A stretch of 64,000 nt of DNA from Candidatus Peregrinibacteria bacterium (GCA_030649955.1 JAUSFD010000017.1:62001-126000), one strand, 5' to 3'; positions 15,379-24,253 are shown, counted from the first letter of the stretch. The notes: a model not told the origin generated them from the sequence alone. Program-made: numbers and translations.

Positions 15379-18144
15379 ATGAACACACACGGTGACATTC
15401 TCCTGCGCATCCGCCCTGCACTCCCCGATCCCGAGGAGGTGAAGACCTCGCGCGGGCCTCTCACGATGGAAGCCGTCCTGAGTTCCCTCCACTCACTGGA
15501 GGGGAAACGGGGACAGCTCAGCCTGGAGATCGGTTCCTCGGAGGGGAAGATTGGCCTGTTCGCCCGCGCCCGGAATCGCGCTGCGGCTCTCGTCGAGAGT
15601 CAGCTCTACGGGCAGTACCCCGATGCCGAGATCGAGCCCGCTTCCACGGATCTCTTCGTCGCGAAGGAGGGGGAAGTGGTGGTGACGACGGACCTCGTTC
15701 TCACGGATCCAGAGGTGTTCCCGATCAAGCGTCACCCGCAGCTCATCGACATCGCGAGCCGCCAGAACATCGATACGATCGCCGGCATCACCTCTGCCCT
15801 CGTGCGCTACCCGAAGCCGAGAATGCGCGGTCACGTGCAGATCATTGTGTCGCCCATCGCAGGTCCGGGGTACCGCCGCCGCGCGCTCAAGTTCCTCCCA
15901 CTTCTCACCCGTGGTATCTCCAAGCACTGGCCGGGATACGCGCGGTTCTTCACGCGAGTGCACCTCGCCCGGGGCTTGCGCGGCTGGCTCTACTTCCCCT
16001 TCGATATTCTCTTGGGAGGATTCCGCGCGTGGTTCCTGAAGACCGGGAAATCCGTCTCCATCCTCACGGGCCAGGAAACTCTCTCTGAGGACCCAGAGGA
16101 AGCCATGCGTTCTGTCATGCGCAGTCACGAGCGTGAGGATGCGCTGGGCGCCGCCGTCGACAAGTTGAACCGCCTCCTCTTCCTCGTGAACGTCCGCGTG
16201 AGTGTCATCACGCCGAAGGCACACGTCGCTGAGGCGGAGGTGAAGGTAGAGGAGATCGCGAGCAGCTTCCGGCAGTTCACCCTCCCACAGTGCAATGGCT
16301 TCCGCCACACGAGCCTCCGCACTGTTGAGCAGATTCCCATGGGATTCTCCATGGAGCCCTACGTCCTCTCCGTCGAGGAAATCGCGACCCTCTGGCATGT
16401 GCCGAGCGTCCTCGTGAAGACCCCGAACATGGACTGGGTGATGAGCAAGAAGCTGGAGCCTCCGGTGGATTTGCCTGTAGACACGGATGAAGGGCAGCAA
16501 AGGCAGGAAGGGCAGGAAAGGCAGAAAGGTCGTGAGATCGATGATGAGTTGACGCTCCTCGGTGAAGCAGTCTTCCGCGGCGAGCGGACGAAGTTCGGCA
16601 TTCGCCAGGATGATCGGAGGCGCCACGCGTACATCATCGGGAAGACGGGCATGGGCAAATCCACGCTCCTGGAGAACATGATCTTCTCCGACATCCACGC
16701 GGGGAGGGGAGTAGCGGTTATCGATCCGCACGGAGACCTCGTGGAAGCCGTCATGCGGTTCCTCCCGGCCTCGCGCACCAACGATGTTGTCCTCTTCGAC
16801 CCTGCGGACAAGGATTTCCCGATCTCCTTCAACATGCTCTCCTGTCCGCTCCCGGACCAGCGAGCACTCGTCTGCTCTGGGATGATGAGCGTCTTCAAGA
16901 AGCTCTGGCCAGACGTGTGGAGCGGACGCATGGAGTACATCCTGCGTAACTCCCTCTTGGCCCTCATCGAAGCAGGCGGCAACTCCATGCTCGGCATCCT
17001 GCGCATGTTCTCCGACGACCCCTTCCGCGCGAAGATTCTGGAGCACGTGGAGGATCACCTCGTGAAGACGTTCTGGGAAGTGGAATACTTGTCCTGGTCA
17101 GAGAAGTACCGTACGGAAGCCACTGCAGCGATCCAGAACAAGATCGGGCAGCTCCTCTCTGCACCGATGATCCGCAACATCGTTGGGCAAGTCCATTCCT
17201 CCCTGGATATCCGCCACGCAATGGATACGGGGAAGATCATCCTCGTGAACCTCAGCAAGGGGAAACTGGGGGAGGATAATTCTGCCTTCATCGGCTCCAT
17301 GCTCGTCACGAAGTTCCAGCTGGATGCCATGAGTAGGGCCGATGTGCCGGAGAAGGACCGCCGGGACTTTTACCTCTACGTCGACGAGTTCCAAAACTTC
17401 GCTACGGAGTCCTTTGCGACGATCCTCAGTGAGGCGCGGAAGTACCACCTCAACCTCACGATGGCGAACCAGTACGTTTCGCAGCTCCTCATTGGAGACA
17501 AGTCGACGGTGCTTCGCGATGCCGTCTTCGGCAACGTCGGCTCCATGGTCTGCTTCCAGGTTGGCTCCGATGACGCCGAACCCCTCAGCCTCCAGTTCGA
17601 GGAAATGGTGCTCCCGAAGGACATTCTGAGCCTTCCCAAGTACCACGCCTATTTCCGCCTGATGATCAAAGGTATCCCGAGCAAGCCCTTCTCTGTCCTC
17701 ACACTTCCTCCGCCGCAGTTCACCCAGGATGAAGGCAGGATGGAGATGGTGCGCAACCTCTCCCGCGAACGCTACTCGGAGAAGCGTGCTGTCGTGGAGG
17801 ACAAGATCGGCAAGTGGGTGGCGAGTGCACGCACGGCCCACGATCAGGTGAAGACTGCGGAGAAAGCCAAGGAGAAGGAGGATGAGGAGAAGAAGAAGGC
17901 GAAAGCCAAGGGCATGAGCCTCGATGAGTACCGGAAGTGGAGGGACCGGGAAATGTGGACCAACGAGTTCAATGCGCTTCGCAAGAAGAAGTTCCTTGGT
18001 GAGGCGCTCTCTCCAGAAGAAGAGAAACGAATGGCAGAGCTCGAGAAGAAGCTCATCGAGACCGGCGGTGTACCACCCCCGAGTAAGACCATGCTCACCG
18101 GTGGCAAGAAGCCAGAGAAGAAGGAGGAGAAGCTGCAGAAGTAG
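15379..18144 (+). CDS. TraG/VirD4-like type IV secretion ATPase
   Basis: This 921-aa protein is of the CPR-typical class combining an N-terminal unannotated domain with a C-terminal coupling-protein ATPase. Residues 1 to about 370 form a large beta-rich region with a possible membrane-associated segment (RGWLYFPFDILLGGFRAWFL). The Walker A motif GKTGMGKSTL is near residue 421, and Walker B LYVDEFQN is near 668. VIDPHGDLVEAV and NLTMANQYVSQL are typical of TraD/VirD4. The C-terminal 150 residues are very charged and probably coiled. A short Gln/Arg/Gly-rich linker before the ATPase is encoded by a DNA microrepeat. It probably powers DNA or protein transfer across the envelope; the substrate is unknown. 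Confidence 0.85.
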   Translation: MNTHGDILLRIRPALPDPEEVKTSRGPLTMEAVLSSLHSLEGKRGQLSLEIGSSEGKIGLFARARNRAAALVESQLYGQYPDAEIEPASTDLFVAKEGEVVVTTDLVLTDPEVFPIKRHPQLIDIASRQNIDTIAGITSALVRYPKPRMRGHVQIIVSPIAGPGYRRRALKFLPLLTRGISKHWPGYARFFTRVHLARGLRGWLYFPFDILLGGFRAWFLKTGKSVSILTGQETLSEDPEEAMRSVMRSHEREDALGAAVDKLNRLLFLVNVRVSVITPKAHVAEAEVKVEEIASSFRQFTLPQCNGFRHTSLRTVEQIPMGFSMEPYVLSVEEIATLWHVPSVLVKTPNMDWVMSKKLEPPVDLPVDTDEGQQRQEGQERQKGREIDDELTLLGEAVFRGERTKFGIRQDDRRRHAYIIGKTGMGKSTLLENMIFSDIHAGRGVAVIDPHGDLVEAVMRFLPASRTNDVVLFDPADKDFPISFNMLSCPLPDQRALVCSGMMSVFKKLWPDVWSGRMEYILRNSLLALIEAGGNSMLGILRMFSDDPFRAKILEHVEDHLVKTFWEVEYLSWSEKYRTEATAAIQNKIGQLLSAPMIRNIVGQVHSSLDIRHAMDTGKIILVNLSKGKLGEDNSAFIGSMLVTKFQLDAMSRADVPEKDRRDFYLYVDEFQNFATESFATILSEARKYHLNLTMANQYVSQLLIGDKSTVLRDAVFGNVGSMVCFQVGSDDAEPLSLQFEEMVLPKDILSLPKYHAYFRLMIKGIPSKPFSVLTLPPPQFTQDEGRMEMVRNLSRERYSEKRAVVEDKIGKWVASARTAHDQVKTAEKAKEKEDEEKKKAKAKGMSLDEYRKWRDREMWTNEFNALRKKKFLGEALSPEEEKRMAELEKKLIETGGVPPPSKTMLTGGKKPEKKEEKLQK
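16494..16531 (+). repeat. In-frame GGCAGNAAR microrepeat
   Basis: Four near-copies of a 9-base unit (GGCAG plus four purine-rich bases) lie inside the TraG-like gene and encode a QRQEGQERQKGR linker. The word is the same as in the intergenic stutter hairpin at 7488-7607. Confidence 0.6.
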
Positions 18145-18157
18145 AATTGTGCAGCAC

Positions 18158-18238
18158 GGGGACCGCACCCCGAACGGGTGCTCCCCGGGTAGAGGTATTA
18201 CTTTGAAATAGGGGAGCAGGCGTTCGGCCTGCGGTCCG
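18158..18238. repeat. REP-like inverted pair b/c
   Basis: 18158-18187 is a REP-like palindrome in minus orientation (GGGACCGC-ACCCCGAACGGGT-GCTCCCC), and 18211-18238 is one in plus orientation (GGGGAGCAGGCGTTCGGCCTGCGGTCCG). They are 23 bp apart and lie between convergent genes. The inverted-doublet layout is like REPINs. Confidence 0.6.
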
Positions 18239-18239
18239 T

Positions 18240-18872
18240 TCACACTCTCCCTTCCACAACTACATTCCACTCTCGTAAAGCAAAGAGCAGTGCAGCAATG
18301 TCGTTTCTCTTGTCATCATGCCAGTACGTCTTCATGCCCATCGCTGCTGGAGTGACAAGATTCCTCTCCTGATTATCCACGAATATCGCTTCCTGTGGTT
18401 CACATTGAACAGCTTCAAGAGCTGCATCGAAGATGGTTGTCGTTCCATCGTGCTTCAGTGCATGGACGGATGAGGAGACGACAATGGGATCGAAGAGCGC
18501 AGGGAGTTGCAGTTCTCCATTGAGCAACTCCATCCGCTCCTCTGAGTTATCGGTGATGATGCCAAGGCGGTAGTTCTTATGCAGATCACCAACGAGCGAG
18601 AACATCGCCTCATTCTTCGATACCGATCGGAGCGCCTCCTGCAGGATGGCAGAGGAAATTTCCCGTCCAGCGCACGCACAGAACTTCTCCCAAACATCCG
18701 CATGCTTTCTGCGTTCGACGAGCAAGTGTCGACAGTGCTGTCTGTAGCACTCGGTGGCGGTTTCGATTTTGAGCCCTGGGACTGCATCGCAGAGATTCCT
18801 GCAAATCCTGTCGGTTGCATTGAAATCCGTCGTCAGTACCCCATCGAGATCGAAGAAGGCAGCTTTGATCAC
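18240..18872 (-). CDS. HAD-superfamily hydrolase
   Basis: I start it at the GTG at 18872 (VIKAAFFDLDGVLTTDF); the longer frame upstream reads through repeat DNA and is not coding. HAD motif I is DLDGV, motif II is in GIITDNSEER, the motif III lysine lies in HALKHDGTTIF and the acidic motif IV is FVDNQERN. The helical cap between motifs I and II makes it similar to phosphoglycolate-phosphatase or haloacid-dehalogenase types. The physiological substrate cannot be told from sequence. 210 aa. Confidence 0.82.
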   Translation of the reverse strand: MIKAAFFDLDGVLTTDFNATDRICRNLCDAVPGLKIETATECYRQHCRHLLVERRKHADVWEKFCACAGREISSAILQEALRSVSKNEAMFSLVGDLHKNYRLGIITDNSEERMELLNGELQLPALFDPIVVSSSVHALKHDGTTTIFDAALEAVQCEPQEAIFVDNQERNLVTPAAMGMKTYWHDDKRNDIAALLFALREWNVVVEGRV

Positions 18873-18911
18873 AAGGCAGAGTGTACCGGAATTGCGTCCG
18901 ATGAGACTTGA

Positions 18912-19001
18912 GAAGGGAACAGGGAACAGAATAACAGGGGCCCTGTTCCCCGTTATTCTGTTCCCTGTTCCCAGTTCCCTGTTCCCCGATCCCTGTTCCC
19001 T
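18912..19001. repeat. Stutter hairpin 4 (upstream of the HAD gene)
   Basis: GGGAACA words (period 7) on the left meet TGTTCCC words on the right around a GGGGCCC centre. It lies just upstream of the HAD gene start on the minus strand. Confidence 0.65.
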
Positions 19002-19159
19002 TCTCTGATTCTCCAATTACAACAAAAAGACCAGATGTTCTCTGGCCTCTTTGTGTTGGTGTTCCCATCACGGAGCGTGCCAGGCAAGAAATGCATGGAG
19101 CTACCGGGACGGAGGAGGGGAGGAGCCCTCACTCATCTGCCCTGCTTCGGTCTCTTATT

Positions 19160-19545
19160 TCTCCTCGTGACCGGACGAAGTCCCCGTGACGGCCCATCGC
19201 AAGCGCCAAAAGGCACGAGGAGAGCACTGGGGAGAAGGGGGGATGCATGCTACACAGATCCTCACATATGTAGCACGACATCGCAGAGCAGCGAGGGGAG
19301 CGACCACTCGGGGCAAGACGGTCGCTATGCCCAGAGATGACAACAGGAGTTGTAATGCTTGGCCGGGAGGAACGTTTGCTTCCAGGGTGACCGCTCCTCT
19401 CGCTGCGCCACGTTCGCTCGAGAGCGATGTGACTGTGGATGACCGGTGGTGTGAAGGAACGCAGGTGTGTGTTTTCGTCCGGGCCCGGACGTGTGTCTGT
19501 GTATGTGGGTGTTGGTGGTTCCGACTGATTTGCACGAGGCAAATC
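19160..19545. ncRNA. Candidate structured non-coding RNA region
   Basis: The 19.0-19.73 kb gap has no credible gene but a run of strong stems. TCTCCTCGTG (19160) pairs with CACGAGGAGA (19214). TGCTACA (19248) pairs with TGTAGCA (19269). GCAGCGAGGGGAGCG (19288-19302) pairs with CGCTCCTCTCGCTGC (19392-19406) across 15 bp with one G-U, and encloses smaller stems. CGCTCGAGAGCG lies near 19414, CGTCCGGGCCCGGACG at 19476-19491 and GATTTGC/GCAAATC at 19527-19545. It does not match RNase P, tmRNA or SRP RNA signatures that I know. The strand is unknown. ORFs across it are composition artefacts. Confidence 0.35.
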
Positions 19546-19732
19546 ACGGCATCGTAACGGACCGTGAAAATTCCGCAAGAAACAGGACTCGTCCAGAGAT
19601 GGGAATGATGTACACCGTTCATTTGTACAAATTATTTGTCCTATATTTTTCCTCAGGAGAATGCGTAATTTAACAGAAATGTGGAGAAGTATAGAATTCT
19701 GTACTTAGCGAGGCTGGTACTTGGGCGAAGTG

Positions 19733-19836
19733 GACAATGGATAGTGGACAGTGGACAATCCACAGCGGAAATCTTTCCAGGTTCGTGAACTGAATCGCGC
19801 ATCGTCATTGTCCGTTATCCACTGTCCACTGTCCGT
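19733..19836. repeat. Stutter hairpin 5 (before the AIM24-family gene)
   Basis: TGGACAA TGGATAG TGGACAG TGGACAA (period 7) on the left is complemented by ATTGTCC..TTATCCACTGTCCACTGTCC on the right across a 40-base loop. The right arm ends at the start codon of the next gene. Confidence 0.65.
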
Positions 19837-19840
19837 TGCT

Positions 19841-20560
19841 ATGCACCATGAACTCCTCCTCCGCAGTAGCTACTGCGCGCTCAAGTGCACGATGAACAAG
19901 GGTGAGGAACTTAGGACCGAGAGCGGCTCCATGCTCGCAATGGACGGGACAGCGGCGATTGCAGGCGAGATGGAGGGCGGACTCTGGAAGGCGATCAAGC
20001 GCACGGTACTCACGAGCGAGAGTTTCTTCGTGACGACGATCACCGCGACGGCCGATGATACGGAGATTTACTTGGCTCCCCGGGCGACTGGGGATATCGA
20101 GGCACTCGAGCTCAAGGGTGATGCGTACATCGTTCAAGGTGGCTCCTTCCTGGCTTGCGAGAAGGGAGTAACGACGGACAGCCACTTCACGGGCTGGCAG
20201 GGATTCCTCAGCGGTGAGGGAATCTTCATGATCCGCGGGGAGGGGAGCGGGAAGATGTTCGTCTCCAGCTTCGGCGGCATTCTCAAGAAGGAGATCGCGG
20301 CGGGGGAAACCTTCATCGTTGATAATGGTCACATCGTTGCGTTCCCTGCATCGATCAACTATCGCATCGGGAAAGTGGGTGAGGACATCCTCAACATGGT
20401 CACGACCGGTGAAGGATTGGCATGCATCTTCACGGGACCCGGGACGGTCTACTTGCAAACGCGGAATCTCCGCACCTTCGCAGAGACGCTCAATCCCTTC
20501 CTCCGTGCACCGGAGCGATCGCAAGGAAAGGGGATTCTGGGCCAAATTATGGGTGGCTGA
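19841..20560 (+). CDS. AIM24/TIGR00266 family protein
   Basis: The ATG at 19841 (MHHELLLRSSYCALKCTMNK) is preferred; an earlier in-frame start at 19751 reads through the stutter repeat. The 239-aa protein is an all-beta, glycine-rich AIM24-like fold with the family blocks GSMLAMDG, WKAIKRTVLTSESFFV, LAPRATGDIEALEL, SSFGGILKKEIAAGE and FTGPGTVYLQTRN. Function is unknown in bacteria; the mitochondrial homologue affects inner-membrane organisation. No signal peptide or membrane helix. Confidence 0.88.
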   Translation: MHHELLLRSSYCALKCTMNKGEELRTESGSMLAMDGTAAIAGEMEGGLWKAIKRTVLTSESFFVTTITATADDTEIYLAPRATGDIEALELKGDAYIVQGGSFLACEKGVTTDSHFTGWQGFLSGEGIFMIRGEGSGKMFVSSFGGILKKEIAAGETFIVDNGHIVAFPASINYRIGKVGEDILNMVTTGEGLACIFTGPGTVYLQTRNLRTFAETLNPFLRAPERSQGKGILGQIMGG

Positions 20561-20587
20561 ACGAAAGCATAGCCCCTCCCAATGGCT

Positions 20588-21853
20588 TCACCCCGTAATC
20601 CCCGGCACGGGAAACTTCCTGCAGAACGTAACCACCTCTTCCTTGAGGTGTGCGAGTGCTGCTGTATCTGCGCGCTTCTCGATCGCACTCAGGATGAACG
20701 TCCCGAGAGTTTCCATGTCCTTCTCCATCATCCCTCGTGTCGTGATGGCGGGTGTTCCCAAGCGCACGCCAGAGGGATCCATGGGCTTGCGCGTGTCATC
20801 GGGGATCATGTTCTTATTGAGGGTGATACCCACCTTATCCAGCGTTTGTTCCACCTCGCCACCGGGGATGCCGAAGGATTGGATGCAATCGATGAGCATC
20901 AGGTGATTGTCCGTGCCGTTCGTGATCAGCTTCATCTTGTGATCCATCATGAACTTCGCAAGGTGCTTACTGTTCTTCACGATCTGCTGCGCGTACTGCT
21001 TGAACTCCGGTTTCTGCGCCTCGCCGAAGGCGACGGCCTTCGCGGCGATCATCTGCATGATGGGGCCGCCCTGGAAGCCAGGGAACACAGACTTGTCGAT
21101 CTTCTTCCCTAGCTCCGGATCGCGCGCGAGGATCATACCGCCACGCGGACCGCGTAATGTTTTGTGTGTTGTCGTCGTGATGATGTCGAAACCGTCATCG
21201 AAGGGATTCCGCAGCACTCCACCCACGATGAGCCCTGCGATGTGCGCCATGTCAGCCATCGTGTAGGCGCCCACTTCGTCCGCGATGGCCTTCATCTTCG
21301 CGTAGTTCACCTCCCGTGGATATGCGGAGAACCCTGCGAGGATGATCTTCGGCTTCTCGGCGAGAGCGACCTTCCGCATCTCGTCGTAGTCGAGCTCTCC
21401 CGTCTCTACGTCCTTCATCTTGTAGCGTACGAACTTGAAGATCTTCGTGAGATACGTCACCGGATGGCCGTGCGTCAGGTGACCGCCGTGGCTCAAATCC
21501 ATCCCGAGCACGGTATCGCCGGGTTCGAGGAGTGCGAAGTACGTTGCCACGTTTGCTGGTGCTCCCGCGTGCGGTTGCACATTCGCGTGGCCTGCGTGGA
21601 AGAGCTGCTTCGCACGCTCGATCGCGAGTGTTTCCACAATGTCGGTGAACTCCTGTCCGCCGTAGTAGCGGCGTCCGGGATACCCCTCTGAATACTTATT
21701 GTTGAAGACCGTTCCCATCGTCTCCAGGACGGCGGGCGAAATGTAATTCTCCGATGCGATGAGTTCTACGCCATCCGTTTGGCGTTTCATTTCCCCTACG
21801 AGCGCTGCGTAGACTGCGGAATCGCTCGCCTGAAGGGATGTGTACGTCGGCAT
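20588..21853 (-). CDS. glyA: Serine hydroxymethyltransferase
   Basis: The 421-aa PLP enzyme opens with GVELIASENYISPAVLE and has YPGRRYYGG, HAGAPANVATYFALLEPGD and LSHGGHLTHG. The PLP lysine is in TTTTHKTLRGPRGG. It interconverts serine and glycine and loads tetrahydrofolate with a one-carbon unit. Its downstream neighbour in metabolism, 5-formyl-THF cyclo-ligase, is encoded immediately upstream on the same strand (45 nt apart), so this is a one-carbon cluster. A -10 box 6 nt before the ATG suggests its own leaderless transcript. Confidence 0.97.
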   Translation of the reverse strand: MPTYTSLQASDSAVYAALVGEMKRQTDGVELIASENYISPAVLETMGTVFNNKYSEGYPGRRYYGGQEFTDIVETLAIERAKQLFHAGHANVQPHAGAPANVATYFALLEPGDTVLGMDLSHGGHLTHGHPVTYLTKIFKFVRYKMKDVETGELDYDEMRKVALAEKPKIILAGFSAYPREVNYAKMKAIADEVGAYTMADMAHIAGLIVGGVLRNPFDDGFDIITTTTHKTLRGPRGGMILARDPELGKKIDKSVFPGFQGGPIMQMIAAKAVAFGEAQKPEFKQYAQQIVKNSKHLAKFMMDHKMKLITNGTDNHLMLIDCIQSFGIPGGEVEQTLDKVGITLNKNMIPDDTRKPMDPSGVRLGTPAITTRGMMEKDMETLGTFILSAIEKRADTAALAHLKEEVVTFCRKFPVPGITG

Positions 21854-21859
21854 GGCCGC

Positions 21860-21865
21860 ATCATA
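21860..21865 (-). promoter_or_regulatory. -10 box of glyA (leaderless)
   Basis: On the minus strand TATGAT is followed by six bases and the glyA ATG. No clear -35 was found. Confidence 0.45.
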
Positions 21866-21897
21866 ACTCGTGCGCTCTCGGGAATGAAAGGGAATGC

Positions 21898-22479
21898 TTA
21901 CGATGACTGACCGAGTCTGCCCCGCGCTGTCACCACCGCATCGACTGTCGCATCATGTTCCTCCATCGGAATCTCCCGTACGATCTGACACTCGAGCGCG
22001 GTGCCCCACACTTGCACATGCGGGTGCGTTTTCTGGAGCTTCGCAATCCAGAAGTCGTACCCCCCATTCCCTCTCCCTAAGCGATCACCCTTCGCGTTGA
22101 ATGCTCGACCGGGGACGAGAACATGTGTGAGCACATCGAGCGGGAGGGGATCAGCCGTGAGTGGCGGTTCGGGGATATCGAACTTCCCTGGTTTGAGTGA
22201 CGTGAGATCGTTCGCCCTGCGAAATGCGAGAGCCCCCTCCTCGAATCTCGGCAGGTAGAGCGCATCGCCCCGTTTGAGGAGCGCGAGCAGCAATGGCCGT
22301 ATGTCGGCTTCGTCTCCCAAAGGCACGTACGCACACAGTGTCGTTGGTTCCTTTGGCAGCAGCTTCACCAATTCCTTGCACAGCGTCCGGCTCTCCGCTG
22401 CCCTCTCCTTTGCATTCATCTTCGACAAGCGTTCGCGGATGGATTGCCGCAGTTGCTCCTTCTGTTCTTGGACGTGCAT
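21898..22479 (-). CDS. 5-formyltetrahydrofolate cyclo-ligase
   Basis: The 193-aa protein matches the 5-FCL/MTHFS family: an N-terminal KEQLRQSIRERL helix that binds ATP, YVPLGDEADIRPLL, the folate-site stretch LTHVLVPGRAFNAKGDRLGRGNGGYD, and EIPMEEHDATVDAVVT at the C-terminus. The common GRGGGYYD motif appears as GRGNGGYD. It converts 5-formyl-THF, a by-product of SHMT, to 5,10-methenyl-THF with ATP. It sits directly upstream of glyA. Confidence 0.92.
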   Translation of the reverse strand: MHVQEQKEQLRQSIRERLSKMNAKERAAESRTLCKELVKLLPKEPTTLCAYVPLGDEADIRPLLLALLKRGDALYLPRFEEGALAFRRANDLTSLKPGKFDIPEPPLTADPLPLDVLTHVLVPGRAFNAKGDRLGRGNGGYDFWIAKLQKTHPHVQVWGTALECQIVREIPMEEHDATVDAVVTARGRLGQSS

Positions 22480-22485
22480 AGAGAA

Positions 22486-22491
22486 AGTATA
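22486..22491 (-). promoter_or_regulatory. -10 box of the 5-FCL gene (leaderless)
   Basis: Minus-strand TATACT lies six bases before the ATG at 22479, leaving essentially no leader. Confidence 0.5.
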
Positions 22492-22518
22492 ACTGATGAG
22501 GAGTCTTTAAGAGACCGA

Positions 22519-22634
22519 ATTCAAAACTTCAACTTCCAACATCCAACCTCCAAGAAAATCATGAAAAATCAAAACAAAAAATTGGAAGTTATTCTTTGTG
22601 ATTTTCTTGTGAGTTGCTAGTTGATAATTGGAAT
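22519..22634. repeat. Stutter hairpin 6 (dnaX-5-FCL gap)
   Basis: CTTCCAA CATCCAA CCTCCAA (period 7) on the left and TTGGAAGTT..GATTTTCTTGTGAG..TTGATAATTGG on the right can pair. It shares words with the element at 5412-5530. Confidence 0.55.
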
Positions 22635-22644
22635 TTTCTTCGTC

Positions 22645-24108
22645 TTAGAACACCTCCGCCGCTGCCTCTGCCAAGTTCACCATCTCCTCCTCAGCATCTT
22701 TCGCATGGACGGGAGTGTTCACATCGACAACGCACTCGATCTTGAGCGAACGCTTGAAGATGCGTTCGAGAGTGTCCTCGATTTTCCGGCTCGCCTCTGC
22801 TGTGGCCACCTTGTCCTTGTGGAATGTGGAGGTGAAGTTCACGGTCACGTTGCTCTCTGTGACCGCATGGACGCGGCCGTTCTTCAGGGACTGCTTCACG
22901 GAGGGTGGTGATGCCTCTTGCACCACCTGTGGCCACGTCGCGATGACGTTCGCGAGGGTGAATTCTGGTGCTTCCACGGTCACTGCAGACTCTGTTGGAG
23001 TTTCCTCTTCCTCCTGCCTTGCTTCTGGTTTCTGCTGTATGGGTGTGGGAGGGGGAGCTGCGAGTTTTGCCGTTGGAGCTTTCCTGGGTGGTGGAGTGGC
23101 CGCACTCTCATCGGTAATGAGGGACAGGAGAGTGGATTCCACCACGAGTCCGGGAACCGGCGAAATCCGCACATCTTTCACTGCTTCGATGATGGCATCG
23201 AGGGCACGAGCAATGTGTGCAATGGGTGCTTTCTCCTCGATTGCCGCGTGGAGCTGGGTCCGCAGGGCCTGCAGGAGAGAGCGGAGGAAGGCATCGAAGG
23301 GAATCCCTTCTTCTTCGATCTTCGCGACGGCGTTGAGGAGAGCCGGCGCATCATGCTCCGCGAGCGCGCGGAGGACCTCCTCCACGTGTTCTTGGCCGGT
23401 AGCCCCGATACGCTCTGCAACCGCTTCCACGGTGATGTGCTCGAGGGAGCGCAGCTGATCGAGGAGGGAGATGGCGTCGCGCATTCCTCCCTGCGCCGCA
23501 TGGGCAATTGCACGCAGCGCCGCACGGTCGACATCGATCTTCTCCTGATCAGCAACGTACTGCAGTCTACGGATGAGGTCATCCTCGCGGATCTGGCGGA
23601 AGAAGAACCGCTGGCAGCGCGATTGAATCGTCGCGGGGATCTTCGTCAGCTCCGTCGTTGCGAGGATGAAGAAGGCGTAGGGCGGTGGTTCCTCGAGGGT
23701 TTTCAGGAGCGCATTGAACGCTTCCTTCGTGAGCATATGCACCTCATCAATGATGTACACCTTCGCTGCAGCGACCGCGGGGGAGAACTGAATCTTCTCC
23801 ACGAGATCGCGGATGTCGTCGATCCCGCGATTGCTCGCCGCGTCGATTTCGATCAAGTCGACCAGGCTCCCATCCTCCACCCCCTTCTCGATCTGCTTCT
23901 GGAGCGTGTCATCCTTCATCCCGCGCGTGAGGAGGGCCTTCGCGAGGATACGAGCAACGGAGGTCTTGCCCGTTCCGCGCATGCCCGCGAAGAGGTACGC
24001 GTGCGTTGCCTTGTCTTGCGCGACCGCATTCTCCAGTGTCGTGACGATGTGGTCCTGCCCGATCACGTCCGAGAATGCCTGCGGCCGGTACGTGCGGTAG
24101 AGGGACAC
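22645..24108 (-). CDS. dnaX: DNA polymerase III subunit gamma/tau
   Basis: The 487-aa clamp-loader ATPase starts with GTG (MSLYRTYRPQAFSDVIGQDH). Walker A is GMRGTGKTS at residues 42-50, Walker B is IIDEVHML, the SRC sensor stretch is TIQSRCQRFFFRQ and sensor 2 is AQGGMRDAISLLDQL. The zinc-binding module normally inserted after Walker A has no cysteines here: the region LLTRGMKDDTLQKQIEKG replaces it. The C-terminal part is Pro/Ala-rich and then a small domain resembling tau domain III/V. A TATACT box six bases upstream of the GTG implies a leaderless GTG start. Confidence 0.95.
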   Translation of the reverse strand: MSLYRTYRPQAFSDVIGQDHIVTTLENAVAQDKATHAYLFAGMRGTGKTSVARILAKALLTRGMKDDTLQKQIEKGVEDGSLVDLIEIDAASNRGIDDIRDLVEKIQFSPAVAAAKVYIIDEVHMLTKEAFNALLKTLEEPPPYAFFILATTELTKIPATIQSRCQRFFFRQIREDDLIRRLQYVADQEKIDVDRAALRAIAHAAQGGMRDAISLLDQLRSLEHITVEAVAERIGATGQEHVEEVLRALAEHDAPALLNAVAKIEEEGIPFDAFLRSLLQALRTQLHAAIEEKAPIAHIARALDAIIEAVKDVRISPVPGLVVESTLLSLITDESAATPPPRKAPTAKLAAPPPTPIQQKPEARQEEEETPTESAVTVEAPEFTLANVIATWPQVVQEASPPSVKQSLKNGRVHAVTESNVTVNFTSTFHKDKVATAEASRKIEDTLERIFKRSLKIECVVDVNTPVHAKDAEEEMVNLAEAAAEVF

Positions 24109-24114
24109 GGGACT

Positions 24115-24120
24115 AGTATA
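24115..24120 (-). promoter_or_regulatory. -10 box of dnaX (leaderless GTG)
   Basis: Minus-strand TATACT, six bases, then the GTG start at 24108. The stutter repeat begins immediately upstream. Confidence 0.5.
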
Positions 24121-24212
24121 GGGTTAGGGCTAGGGTTAGGGCTAGGAATCTGTCAGAGTTTGAGATTCTTCCTTTGGTTCCAACCCTAGCCCTAGCCCTA
24201 ATCCTAGCCCTC
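24119..24212. repeat. Stutter hairpin 7 (between dnaX and the DsbA-like gene)
   Basis: GGGTTA/GGGCTA words (period 6) on the left, and CCCTAGCCCTAGCCCTAATC on the right, form a long stem. Inside it AATCT..AGATT and GAATC/GATTC make a tip. It lies between divergent genes. Confidence 0.65.
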
Positions 24213-24253
24213 ACAGCTTGCTCTTCGCCTTACAGACTGTCATGCTGCTGTGG

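Noticed and set aside
19129-19622. Overlapping 123-155-aa ORFs on both strands
   Set aside because: Composition is Arg/Ser/Cys-rich with no protein-like pattern, the frames overlap each other and the DNA is dominated by stems; treated as non-coding.
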